Source of the DNA: a virus
Virus record (IMG/VR): IMGVR_UViG_3300021091_000182
Span: 1-38,168 of that record
Strand: one strand, 5' to 3'
Length of the DNA: 38,168 nucleotides
This document shows, piece by piece, positions 12,001 to 19,500 of this stretch (position 1 is its first letter; each line of letters starts with the position of its first letter). Below the pieces are notes generated by a model that worked only from the letters and a program-made list of their open reading frames with translations, searched no databases and was not told where the DNA came from. A program made the position numbers and the translations under genes.

Positions 12001-12914
12001 AAGTTATCACCAATAACCGAACACAATGGTGGAATTGAAATTGGGTTATCTTCGTAATATTCGCCACCAGCAACAATTAAAGTTTCTCTACTTGGAGTAG
12101 CAGCTGCTAATTGAGCAGCTTTTTTGATTGTCCTAACTGGTTTGGCAGGAGATCTACCATTATTTGTATCACTACCAATTTCAGAAGAAACATAGATACG
12201 ACCACCTACGTCATTTGTGGCAACATTGTAAACAAATTCTGTGGTGGCAATTCTTCTACTTTGATCTTGTAGAGGAGGAGTAGCAGTTAACTCTGGATAA
12301 ACAGTTTGACCGTAAAAAGGTAGATTCGCATTTGTTAAATTTGTGTATGAACCTAGACGTGGAGCTCTAAGTAAAATACCAGGAGTTACAAAATTTTGTA
12401 CGTTTAAATTAGTAACCGTAGCACTATCGCTAACAATAGAAGCAGATGTTCTAATAGCACCAAGAACATCTAATTCAAAGTCAATAGTGTCTAATTCACA
12501 CGTACCCTGAGCGGTAACTCCACCTAAAGGAGCTTCTGCAAATACTATTGTTGGTGGTTGAGAATATCCTCTACCAGGATCTGTAATAATAACTGAAATA
12601 ATACTTCCAGTATCTGGATCTCTTACAGCACTTAGAACAGCTACTTTTGAATTTCGGCTAATAATATCTGGTTGTGATACTGTAATAGTTGGAGTAATTA
12701 AATATCCAACTCCAGGATTAGTAATATTTACTTTTGCTATCCTTTCGCCAGTCCTATTAAGACCTACTCTAGAAGCACCATTTTTTCTAACTACTCTAAT
12801 AATTTCCTTACTTTCAAGTCCTTCTCCCGAACTTATAGTTACGAAAGATTTACCGTTTATATTAAGCTCAGTTGATTCAATAATTTGCTTGTTAGGATTG
12901 AACTTTAAGCTCAT
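1..12914 (-). CDS. Giant tail-fibre-like virion protein with split beta-helix and large repeat array (partial, 3' end beyond window)
   Basis: The frame opened by the ATG at 12914 stays open to base 1, giving at least 4,304 codons; the C-terminus is outside the window. It starts MSLKFNPNKQI. Residues 1-235 are beta-rich with two G-x-GY modules. From about 236 comes a pectin-lyase-like beta-helix start (GRIYVSSEIGSDTNNGRS, then RTIKKA). About 390-3040 is an array of helical repeats, twelve with a C-x-R-D motif. Beta-helix-type sequence resumes at about 3040-3210 (SPYIQNCSIISFLGGGGCEV, SMVANAFTII). Around 3304-3370 are the marine T4-like fibre signatures INSSGHSFEYIGSG and RTGNIYFTGQVSI, and near the left edge LDSDLLDGKQGVFYLDASN. 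The role is inferred to be a long host-recognition fibre or its baseplate-proximal part. The start follows a terminator and a late-promoter box; only a weak GGGG lies about 12 bases upstream. Confident as a gene and virion protein, less so about which fibre. Confidence 0.87.
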   Translation of the reverse strand, partial: MSLKFNPNKQIIESTELNINGKSFVTISSGEGLESKEIIRVVRKNGASRVGLNRTGERIAKVNITNPGVGYLITPTITVSQPDIISRNSKVAVLSAVRDPDTGSIISVIITDPGRGYSQPPTIVFAEAPLGGVTAQGTCELDTIDFELDVLGAIRTSASIVSDSATVTNLNVQNFVTPGILLRAPRLGSYTNLTNANLPFYGQTVYPELTATPPLQDQSRRIATTEFVYNVATNDVGGRIYVSSEIGSDTNNGRSPAKPVRTIKKAAQLAAATPSRETLIVAGGEYYEDNPISIPPLCSVIGDNLRLVIVRPVNPGRHMFKASNQNYMNGLTFRDALDSEGNPVYTHNFAFVFDDKQRFYFDDEIGGNDTRIDGTESFRRRFPIGHKMFGQKSAILNIKEHTGDVAKLNALITAGTNIVGQQTSCSATLTSIISATPAPDYVWEAEQEYLVGDIVRVSNSIYKVTTSGSSGTIAYSGVLATPKNAVNGSSAYIYLGDRREASLNITVNDNSPSQSFADDEVISYVINSVTYLANVALFKSTRAEGEVVKYGETELREYIVEEIDASKWSTHPTPGDNGQLTPGSGGIIFKFAGLHEFKEFDIVFISKPNNAPVALNSFFGFQRVDQVLYDADGFSRRIVVKKQIQPSYTSVYLPPIGQCKAKAKTKYVEISLLNSPYGFTDSTFTSYRFIDAVTFIRNNRDFIAEEITGAISSRYPDFVYPGTNASRLRFKDARNLIYKNLDFIADEAIGWLWNESNFATWGAANLALKSKCRRDVKIFLRGLANDLYDGSNKSTIVVTRSYFNAITGVPIPNGLVGVEPQSIAVFTKAAEYAKLAVNNSLPITPTYSPLKAYRDLSITHDPTTYLTVGENNCANVKTAITTLTTILTSAISAGNLTGLPPVSSDDGASDGENLCKRDLKHILNAVIADLPYGGNATSIEAAKSYRNNSTQSVEYIDNQHRQSRFAFQLARDYAILAMRNWQTKISLKFKKDSDIVEVVSAAGTIGLVPKMRLYSYNNLEQQVETDYFIKEVVSPTQIRIWKFNTGLSGADHTFADGEITGFKTRNINLKLSEGETSFTPIWTDDLVPRTTNYPEFPECTNVAVTLTNLFTLIDDIVVNNTDDRYFDATNQIEFNKDFIAEEVNGWLKETYDGFAYPLPTFTKTVIDTSNADAYPSFIQITNTAKVKVGQLVTSGDAIQDNTYITSIDVENKILYLSKSLESEMDSVTIHPDVYLDESMRYKDASNLILKNKNEITDKALAQIAVEFPDFVFPGNSVTDEFSRFADGYRLITQNIKEIVDRSSAEVAVQHPDFYFPADAQTTKRSRFKDAYRLIQLNKQEIIDTAYATMEANGLPSPAPTDLESKCKRDIGLLVDYVSLDVFVGGNTYARKFVLTYFNGNTFIPDGLEGEVPQSITAFNAARDLMKQAIANQLTVKDLTITPGAATYGGGGGNIPNDNVGACADVQSAITSLVAVVTDVLTSLNINNLVKENDGNNNRYEDSADLIYNNKQEIIDRAAAQIAVEYPDFYYPGDPQTTSSSRFRDSYRLIQQNRQQIIDRAAAEIAIQFPDFYYPGDAQTTPTSRFKDAYRLIQLNRDEIIANAYAAILIFNPEFVNPNPQKCQRDIGIFVDALSLDISNGGGNTYTRKFVLQYFNNGIPISNGLLGEEAESNVAFNKARDEMNRAVANQLTVKDLTITADPTPGSGTVSNTNPDSCANVQAAITSLALIVTDRITAGNIIGLPSETTGTIPAGEAKCKRDLAYFVDSVSLDLTLKSNKYSRKFVLQYFNNGIPISNGLVDETAQSVVAFNMARDMMKNAITNQLFAKDLTITPDPAPGSGAVSNTNPNSCTNVRSTIDTLSSLITARITAGNLTGLPAEVEPVTLKGETKCKRDIGQFVIAIEADLRQLTDFNTRTFLSRYFTPDGSSWISNGLQNEEAQSVVAFNKARDVINQAITNQLYYKDLTITADPVTGSNANPSSCADVQTAITTLTTLVTTRITAGNLGTTKSSFLAAATYDVLVGEIKCKRDVKKFVEAVSLDVFTKGNKYSREFVNQYFTNVSSPLSNGLVNEETQSITAFNMARDMMRKAVTNQLTIKDLTITAGPAQYNGSGGNIPNLPSGTAAACVDVQAGIASLSKIITDVITAGSLTGLDAFPETQGVFGIGETKCRRDIGIIVDAVAKDVADGSNWRSVTAARSYFQEGQPISNGLVDEEAASIFAFNKARDLMILAIRNQLNYRDLSITADPERLTNFDKFVCSDVASGITTLVSIITTTINDGDLDSLSGITVNRGTYSFNEIKCKRDIKLLIDAVINDITLNDSNANSINYANLYKEQNGNIKLIDNQLIQSVAAFRKARDLCILAMRNWIEFPGKQYYQKEYTDLDYVRDEFLIIDTETPYCQNVATAITNRFDLIINILTGDAENSNLDTANQIAINENFIINEALASGEVSFPGVSIPNITKCKRDLRIILRSVQRDIILGGTVGIVRSADSYLTGATLDVGFVGDQLGKTLHIYDYAKHMAIAATRNWNFEIRDCTTVSGNNVVTVPNTNGVVLGMRVSANEFRYTDLTPDSYAYVIGINRGSNTITLGNSKSLTAAAFPANASTTTAKLFFSFSEVGAPWFDAANNITANKTFIKQEAVGYIENIYPYLTTLNPSTSLANLVSQYDNATCQRDIGYVLDALIFDLRYGGNSETIKAAELYRNASGHLDYIGNQLVQSIETFEKVKDLAVLAMRNWKTSATTTYTKQFATADYVVNNDILPDPAGYPQCAFVEASIESLFQQFVDIITNDSGGTKIDAARLIARNFKYIAEEAVGAANEEYPLVTIPNEAKCLRDTQLIMTAWIKDLITGGNSATIQATQSYLTNTGAVTFIQDELQKSRYAYEYAKNLVKLAVTNNLPDPGEYTDEDPFTDLSILPDPLTNDNTDPTSCASVQSTIETLWSILDSTLAQSGAPLPAATYGTQYNPRKYFPANFPGIFAGDYFQGLQRASTDEFITEDTSYPECANIITTLINLFAILDAVLNGGDLPEATNDNVALVVRNRGTLYNPTIVQGSGTMIDAGNRPVIRGRMINANDIIETSPYIQNCSIISFLGGGGCEVDGSKIKQINVPRPGLKEDGSSKLAPQGKSMVANAFTIISQGGTGYLVKNDGYTQLVSVFCIFCQDGILAESGGYASVTNSASNFGTYALRATGYREEPYVFDIATISEIGVTGAGKTIFRVDGLGRRPQENFVVKIDGYENVVSDIEFFITVVSQTTVGGTGEVSSRIELNDALLIKNKESGQIVNLNTSELINKTIRLFRPSIINSSGHSFEYIGSGINYYALPENGGQKIEDNEQVSQSYGRVYASGTDEAGDFKVGRTVKMENRTGNIYFTGQVSISEIEFLRIRGGDLVVTGFDASPTLGGAAATNQKLPTQKAVRDFVTNNLGPYFGKPYSTNPVPNALVELGNDGKINLDQIPPIRPFKVYTVENTSQRLALEGLNSGDIAVQVTRLNDTISASDVDVANNKIFTPKTGFSSGQILSIVSSPVNPIQTTDGPIVAGESYYLIVLPNNFVQLAASPENVIDEIPITITDAGSGNTEVQIATGTVSYILNNDVDTQFLAYPPNISTTFTTGSLVIGSATGAIGSVTSTLYGTVFSISVSGGGNVYLNETPSVVISAPNQGDGVQATATPVVVGSRISAVEITNKGSGYDTTPTVSISIGEVAWSANQTYLVDDLIFVGTNLYKVTTEGTSGTSAFSGQSGIPQPADGGTCFYVYVGERAQLTSFVESRVSINIENSVKFTDVDNINSHNATPVTVNISRVVNTSGSNEFNWVPLTSASIDAASITTGTISTSRLALPNTGSANSFTFLRGDQSFKPVVQGVKLPESKFLVKTVLFSPGSGDPLIPPVNYITIPLTSLIQTGQRVIGNGVSADTIVLEILTVGGNTRVVLSSTLINDVPVGTVFTIIRTETALQFDSNFTKGAYAAGIFIESPGNYYTSTITNGNIGENTISVVDVTKAVIGQKVTAEGVATNAIITSIQLDSGTSGTITLSANNTANIVNKEVQFGVPFSTGTFNNVELFGSNTGSGAKATFTVQNGLITNALITDGGNGYTEDFDIDPIPGALGLGTGAKLTVLASTQQTYFSSIEMDVKRVTNQTTSLDPFGTVGVARFQKSQYTYGPDGAVTLKTGPESGLDSDLLDGKQGVFYLDASNLESGTLRPDRLSGTYSIDITGKSGTTTRVETITDSINAVPAPSAYGSGLSLAARISSNFRSSLVDRTLEDEGERVTLLTIRPSGIGTDASNGGLKQLAFTDGTLNVG
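3800..11750 (-). repeat. Array of ~120-135-residue two-cysteine helical repeats, with nested 43-residue repeats, inside the giant fibre gene
   Basis: Twelve in-frame C-x-R-D motifs (CKRD, CRRD, CQRD or CLRD) lie near 10595, 10165, 8815, 8050, 7645, 7245, 6830, 6400, 6010, 5525, 4890 and 4405. Most units have another cysteine some 30-50 residues earlier, in contexts such as SCADVQ, SCANVQ, ACVDVQ or PECTNV. Units typically end with an A-F-N-x-A-R-D-x-M helix, then N-Q-L and a D-L-T-I-T strand. Between some units lie shorter repeats of about 43 residues with a core like RFKDAYRLIQLNKQEIID, at about 8100-8440, 8870-9210 and 10640-10880. The unit spacing is most regular (402 bases) around 7230-8060. 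Unit edges are approximate because they were read by eye. Confidence 0.85.
7521..7976 (-). repeat. Pair of identical 54-base direct repeats, 402 bases apart
   Basis: Bases 7521-7574 and 7923-7976 are identical by eye over 54 bases. Flanking sequence also matches at the same 402-base (134-codon) offset, for example 7371 onward against 7773 onward with scattered differences. They lie in adjacent two-cysteine repeats of the giant fibre gene and point to a fairly recent in-frame duplication or conversion. Confidence 0.85.
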
Positions 12915-12946
12915 TTTTCAATAGCCCCGTATTTGCTGTTAAAAGT

Positions 12947-12968
12947 GAAAAACCTTTTATATAAAGGT
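12947..12968 (-). terminator. Rho-independent terminator after the 187-residue gene
   Basis: On the minus strand, ACCTTT (12968-12963), a five-base loop and AAAGGT (12957-12952) form a six-pair stem. Five T follow immediately (the last pair's T at 12952 counted), then C. It sits three bases past the stop codon of the 187-residue gene and about 40 bases before the giant fibre ATG. The stem is short and AU-rich but position and T-run fit a phage intrinsic terminator. Its 5' arm abuts a late-promoter-like element. Confidence 0.6.
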
Positions 12969-12975
12969 ATTTATG
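12968..12975 (-). promoter_or_regulatory. Late-promoter-like element CATAAATA upstream of the giant fibre gene
   Basis: The minus strand reads CATAAATA, one base from the T4 late promoter TATAAATA recognised by gp55-programmed polymerase. It overlaps the stop codon of the 187-residue gene and lies about 54 bases before the ATG at 12914, close to the spacing seen upstream of gp8. By T4 spacing, transcription would start near 12962, in the loop of the adjacent hairpin. AT-rich 8-mers do occur by chance; the intergenic position is the main support. Confidence 0.5.
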
Positions 12976-13534
12976 TTAAAAATGTTGATGAGATGATTTG
13001 TAGATAACACATCCACAAAACTTGCTGATTAGCAGTTCCTGGATTACCAGTAGCAGTAAATGATAAAAATCTATTTTGTATATATGGTACTACAGACCAA
13101 ATAAATCCTGTTGGAAAATCTTCGGCAAAAGATGTTTCAATATCACTAATTTGTGTAATAGTATTATTAGTACATAAAACAGACAGATCATAATTTAAAG
13201 ATAGTCTGTAAGAACTATCGGAAGCATTTGTAGCAACAATACTACTTTTTATTATGTTCAACGAGTTATTGGGAAGTTGTGGATAAACACCTAATGTCTG
13301 TGTATAATCACCCAATGTAAAAGTTTGAGTAGCCTGATTAAAAGTAGTTCTAGCAACTAAAATATAATCATTTTTTTGGGACAGGTCACCCAAAAAAGTA
13401 TGATTTTGATTAAGCGTCGTTAAGTTTTTTAGTTCAATATTATGACCAGAAGCTACTTCTATAAAAGAAGTTACTACACCATCATTATCTTCTACACTGA
13501 ATCCTTTACCAGCAATAAAATTTTGCTTAGACAT
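12971..13534 (-). CDS. 187-residue protein between the two giant fibre genes, function unknown
   Basis: I do not recognise this protein. It starts MSKQNFIAGKGFSVED two bases after the stop of the 3,756-residue fibre, so it is very likely co-transcribed and perhaps translationally coupled; the upstream bases are A-rich with no clear Shine-Dalgarno. No signal peptide or membrane segment is visible and it looks mostly beta-stranded. The C-terminus (NRFLSFTATGNPGTANQQ, then aromatic and hydrophobic residues) resembles a small globular beta domain. A segment with ILVART and YTQTLGV resembles IVARTVNYTQTLGI near residue 3265 of the neighbouring fibre, hinting at a shared module. A terminator follows directly. 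A connector, fibre tip or accessory structural protein is a guess from position only. Confidence 0.8.
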   Translation of the reverse strand: MSKQNFIAGKGFSVEDNDGVVTSFIEVASGHNIELKNLTTLNQNHTFLGDLSQKNDYILVARTTFNQATQTFTLGDYTQTLGVYPQLPNNSLNIIKSSIVATNASDSSYRLSLNYDLSVLCTNNTITQISDIETSFAEDFPTGFIWSVVPYIQNRFLSFTATGNPGTANQQVLWMCYLQIISSTFLT

Positions 13535-13536
13535 TA

Positions 13537-16500
13537 TTATTTTTTAATTAAAGTACTTGTGAATTTTGATGTAAATTCAACATTAGGATCATCATATCCA
13601 GGGATTTTATTTACTGTAATATTTAGCACACCATTTATTACGCCTAATGAATATTCAACTAATTTTTGTCCAGTAAATACATCACTACTTTCGGAGAAAT
13701 AAACATTATTGGAATCATCTACAACAAATGTAAGCTCTGTTATTTCATATTCCGAAGCGGCAGAAGAAGTTTGTACTAATACTTTACCAGATCTATAAAT
13801 GTTAGTATCACATGTACCAATAATAATGTCTTGAGTAAATGATACCCCAGAAATACCTTTAATTGTAAAATCATCTAGATTTACAAATTTGCCTGTGTTA
13901 TCTACAAACGTTTCAAATGTTCCCTGATCATCATAATCTATTTCAATAGCAGCAGTTCCTGATCCTTGATTTGAGAATCTAATAAAATCAGTTCCATTAA
14001 TATTTAAAGTTAGAGTATCTTTGTTTGTTGAAATAATAGGAGCATTATTAAAATTGATATTTAAAATGTCATTATTTAATGATAGATTTGTATTTCTTAG
14101 TTCTAAAATTTCTGGATCAACACCACTAGATTTTTTAACAGTTAGCAAATTACCAGATGATACTGTTGAAGTTAATTCAAGAACATCGCCTTGTAATTCT
14201 AACTTGCTCACACCAGCAGATTCACTGAATACTAAATCATATTTTTTGCTGGCATTGAATATTGTAGAAATAGTTCTTACTGTATCAAATTCTAATTTTG
14301 AAATAGATAATCTAGTAGAATTTACAGAATTATTATAGAAATAGAAGATGTTTTCATTTGCTGCTGGAGCAGATTCGGCAATTAAATAAGTATTACCATC
14401 AACATCTCTTACTCCACCTACAGATCCCCATTGGTTTCCATCATAACCTTCAAATCCCCACTGTTCGGTATTGAATCTAATTAATCCCCTAACAGCTTCT
14501 GTTGTTGGTCTTTGAGCGAAATTACCAACAGGAACTCTTAATCCAGTAGTAGTATCAATTTGTACAATACCATTTGTTGATGGTTTGATATTAATACCAG
14601 ATCCAGAAACATCAGTAACTGAGAAAGTTATAGTATAACCACCAATATTACCAGTTAATGAATCATTTATTAAATAACCAAATCCACCACTTACAAAAGC
14701 AATATTTTCTGGTAGAATATTTTGGCTTTCAACCAATACAGAAATTACAGCACCAGATCCAGATCCGCCAGATAATACTATGTTGGAATAAGAACCATTA
14801 CTAATTAAAGGAACATCAGGATCAAAAGTACTTAATCTACAGATAACACCAAAAGATTTTGTATTATAAGAAATATTTTGAATTAGTTGATTTCCAGAAA
14901 GAATTAATCCATTTCTAGTAACTATATTTCTTGAAGTTAAATCTCCTATGGTTGTTAAACTGCCTGTAGGAATATCAATTCCTAATGTCTGAGTATAATT
15001 AACAGTTCTAGCTACGATAGCATTTGAACCAGTTAACTGACCATTAAATACAAAATCGTTTGTTGAGTTACTTACATCAAAATTAAGATCACCACTATTT
15101 GATTTAATAGCATTAGTAGTAAATTCTAAGTTGTTGACGGTTAATTTATCGGTTAATGAATTATGATATACAGCACCACCATCAACATATAAATCGCCTT
15201 GAACTTCTAGACCTACATTAGTAGTCCAATAATTGCTAGAAGCATTCCAAGTAATAGTCTTATCTTGAGTCGCGTGTAGTGTAATACCACCACCATTAGC
15301 AGCAGGATCTGATGGTGTATCTATGGCACCTAATTCAATATTTTTATCATCAATAGAAATTGTGGATGAGTTTACGGTAGTTGTAACTCCGTCTACAATT
15401 AAATTACCTCTAATCTGTACATCACCGCTATTATTTCCTACTACTCCAGGATCGATGACAATTAAAGTATTTGAGGAAGTAATTTCATTTGATACAATTC
15501 TAATTTCTTCAATTACCACACCACCATTACCATTCGCTGTAATGGTAATATCTCCATTAATAACTTGTGTATTTGTAATGGTACTGCCGTTGATATTGAT
15601 ATCATCAATTTGAACTTCGCCAACTACAGTAAGTATAGATAAATCAGAAACTGTACCAAAGTTAACATTATTTACAGTTTCTACTACACCAGTGCCGTTA
15701 GGAGTTAACGTAATATTACCATCGGCGTTTGTCGAGCTAATTACATTACCATCTAATCTTAAATTATCAGCATTGACTTCACCAACTACAGTTAAGGTAG
15801 AAGTGATATCTACATCTTTACTTGTAGTTGTTTTACCACTTCCATTAGGTGTTAATACAATATCAGCATTTCCATCTATTGAAGATAAAATATTTCCAGT
15901 GATTTTTAAAGTTTCTACAATAACACCTGTTGTGTCGATAGAAGAAATAGTGCTAGTGTCAATTCTAATATTATCAGCATTAAACTGTCCAACTATTGTC
16001 AAAGTAGAATTGTCTGCTACTGTACCAAAATTAACGTCATTTACAGTTTCTACTACACCAAATCCATTAGGAGTTAAAGTGATATTACCATCAGTATTTG
16101 TGGAGCTAATTACATTGCCATCAACACGAATATTATCAATATTAAATTGACCAACTACATTTAACGTGTTCGTGATATTTACTTGTTTGGTAGTAACAAT
16201 TCTGCCAGTTCCATCTGGAGTAATATTGATATCTCCATTTGTAGCAACAGATGAAAGTGTATTGCCAGTAATCTGTAAAGTTTCTACAATAACACCTGTT
16301 GTGTCGATAGAAGAAATAGTGCTAGCATCAACACGAATATTATCAATATTAAATTGACCTAATACTGTTAATGTAGAAAGATCTTCTAATCTACCTATGT
16401 TTACATCATTTACAGTTTCTACTACACCTGTGCCATCAGGCGTTAAAGTAATATTACCATTAGTATTTGTGGAACTAATTACATTGCCATCAACACGAAT

Positions 16501-19500
16501 ATTGTCAATATTAAATTGACCTAATACTGTTAAGGTTGATAAATCAGTAGAAGTACCAAAATCAACATCATTAACTGTAGTAACTTTTCCAGCCCCATTT
16601 GGAGTTAATACAATACTAGCATTTGAACCGATTGAGGAAAGAACATTGCCCGTCACTTTTAATGTTTCTACAATAACACCTGTTGTGTCAATAGAAGAAA
16701 TAGTACTATCATCAATTCTTACGTTGTCAATATTAAACTGACCTTTTACTGTCAGCGTTGAAAAATCTGCTAATGTACCAAAGTTAACATCATTTACAGT
16801 TTCTACTACACCAGATCCATTAGGCGTTAAAGTAATATTGCCGTTAGTATTTGTAGAACTAATTACATTACCATCTAACCTTAAATTATCAGCATTGAGT
16901 TGCCCAACTACAGTTAATGTAGCAGTGATATCTACATCTTTACTAGTGACTGTCTTTCCTGCTCCATTAGGAGTGATAACAATATTAGAGTTTACAATGC
17001 TTGATCCTAATACATTATTTGTTATCGATAATGTTTCTAAAATAAGACCACCACTGTTTGTAGATGTTATTGTATTACCATTAATATTAATATTGTCAAT
17101 TTGTGTTTCACCAACAACAGTAAATGTTGATAAATCTCCAATAGTACCAAAGTTAACATCGTTAATAGTTTGTATTGTGCCAGCACCATTAGCCTCTAAA
17201 ATTATACTACCGTTGGTATTGGTAGCGATAATATTATTATTTTCTATTTTAATATTACCTGATTGGGTTTGCTCAACCGAAACACTTTCTAATGAAGTAG
17301 TTCCCAATACAGCAAGATTAGCATTTACTATAACATCTCCTGTTTCATCACCAACAACTTTTGGATCTAAAATTAAAGTTGTATTAGTTGGTGTTGAAAT
17401 AATATTATCTACTATTCTAATCTGTTCAATGTAAGCACCGCCAGTGCCATTACCAGTAATAATTAAATCAGCATTGTCGTTGGTTGTGCTAATTGTATTG
17501 CCATTAATGTTAATATTATCTACTTGTAAATCACCATTTACAGTTACTGTTACATCTAATGGTGTGGTTGTATTTCCAAAAGTTGTATTTTTATTGACTT
17601 GTGTTGGTGTTTGAATTGTAACTGTATGTGTTGGACCACCTTGAATAGTTAAATTTCCTGACGTAGATAAAGTAGAACCATTCAAACTGAATGTATCTAC
17701 TACTAACTCACCAACAATTGTAAGTTTAGACTCATTTCCACTAACACCAAAAAATACATCGCTTAATGTTTGTACAAAACCATCTCCACTAGGTGATAAT
17801 ACTAAGTTTCCATTGTAATCAGTAACACTAATTGTATTACCATCAATCCTAATATTATCTATATTAGTCTGACCAATTACTGTAAGTATAGCTTCGTCGG
17901 CAGGAACTTCTGTAAAAATATTAAATGGTCTACCTATGTTTACATCATTTACCGTTTCTACTACCCCCGTGCCATTAGGAGTTAAGGTAATATTTCCATT
18001 AGTATCACTAGAACTAATTACATTTCCGTCAATTCTAATATTATCTAAGTTAGTTTGACCAATTATAGTGAGTATAGATTCGTCTGATGCAATTCCAAAA
18101 TTGACATCATTAGTTGTAGTAACTTTTCCAATACCATTTGGTTTCAAAATTAAATCTGTATTTACTCTTGTGGTGCTCAATACGTTGCCATATAATCTAA
18201 TATAATCTGCTGTAAAAGTACCAGTTAAAATAACATCACCTATATTAGCAAATACAACTTCAGTAGAAGATAAAGGAGAACTTACATTTTGACTTAATGT
18301 TATAGTAGTTGCTGTTATAGAATCAACTGTAGTTCCTGATGCTATGTTTGTTGATAAGAAAGTAATAACATCTTGACCAGCAGAAATACCTACAGCACTA
18401 GTAACTGTAATTTTTAATGGATCATAGATAAAGAATGCTCCTGTTAAAGTTGTTCCCCAATTACTACCAGCAGTAATTTTTACATTAATAGAAGCAACGG
18501 TTAAAGTTAAATCATCTCCAGTTCCTCCAATATCAGATGCTGGTATGGTAATAGTTTCTGCTACAGCAAATCCAGCACCGCCATCAATAATTGTAACATT
18601 TGATGCTGCTCCATTTTCATCAATAGTAATAGAGAAAGAAGCAACAGTTCCCGCCAAAGATCCAGAAACTGGACCAACCGTATATGTTCCAGCAGTTCTG
18701 GTTGGATCAGCTGATGAAGTATTTACTGTGGCGATATATCCAGGAGTTATTGCTGTTACATCAGCATAAAAATTTCCAGCAAATGTTATTCTATGACCAA
18801 CAGCAACAGTACTAATAGTCGTTGCTAATAAGAAATCAGTTCCGACAGTTCCTGTAGAAGTTATAGTTTCACCGACACTATCTGCTGTTGTTGTGGCATT
18901 TAATATGCCAAAATTAGTTGTTCCTGTATTAGTTGTTGTACCAGTAAATAATGTTGTTCCAGCAACATTAATATTACCACCAATGAAAAGATCTTTTTCA
19001 ATACCAACGCCGCCAGCGATAACAAGTGCTCCTGTTGTGATACTCGTTGATTGTGTAGTAGCATTTATTCTGAATGTAGGAATAGTCGAACTCAACTCCA
19101 TTGATAAAGCACTAGCAGGATCCGTTGGAAGCGTTCTGCCAAGTGTTAATCTTGAAACACCACCTGTATGAAATTCTAAAGTATTATTTGCTTCTCCAGG
19201 ATTTTTTTCTGGAAGAATAAATGTCTGGTTGTCTACAGATCTTACGCCACCAAGAGAACCCCAAGCAGTTCCATTATACCCTTCAAAATAAGTTCCTGTG
19301 CTATTAAATCTAACCATACCAGCAATGCCAGTTGGTTGCTCTTCTGTTGATCCTAATGGTAATATAAACGCGTTTGTTCCAATAACTTCAACATATCCAT
19401 TTCCATTAGGAGCCAGTAAAATATTACCATCAGTATCTTCACTTGAAATTGTATTTACACTTAATCCTAAATTACCGACATAAGCTTTTTGACTAATATA

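Noticed and set aside
13537-14310. S74-type intramolecular chaperone at the fibre C-terminus
   Set aside because: The YDLGS-x-KWRD segments made me look for it, but the last 250 residues show no such catalytic region and end in unrelated beta-rich sequence.
15692-17434. Plus-strand open frames of 152 and 198 codons (15692-16150, 16838-17434) and similar ones at 19541-19945, 20312-20614 and 20882-21193
   Set aside because: They are antisense to the fibre repeats. Their resemblance to each other mirrors the repeats on the other strand, and their composition is unlike a real gene.
17861-18600. Inserted foreign segment in the fibre between arrays (residues about 1975-2195)
   Set aside because: It lacks the repeats, but it has the same strand, frame and base composition as its surroundings and carries a G-x-GY module, so it reads as another fibre domain rather than a transferred element.
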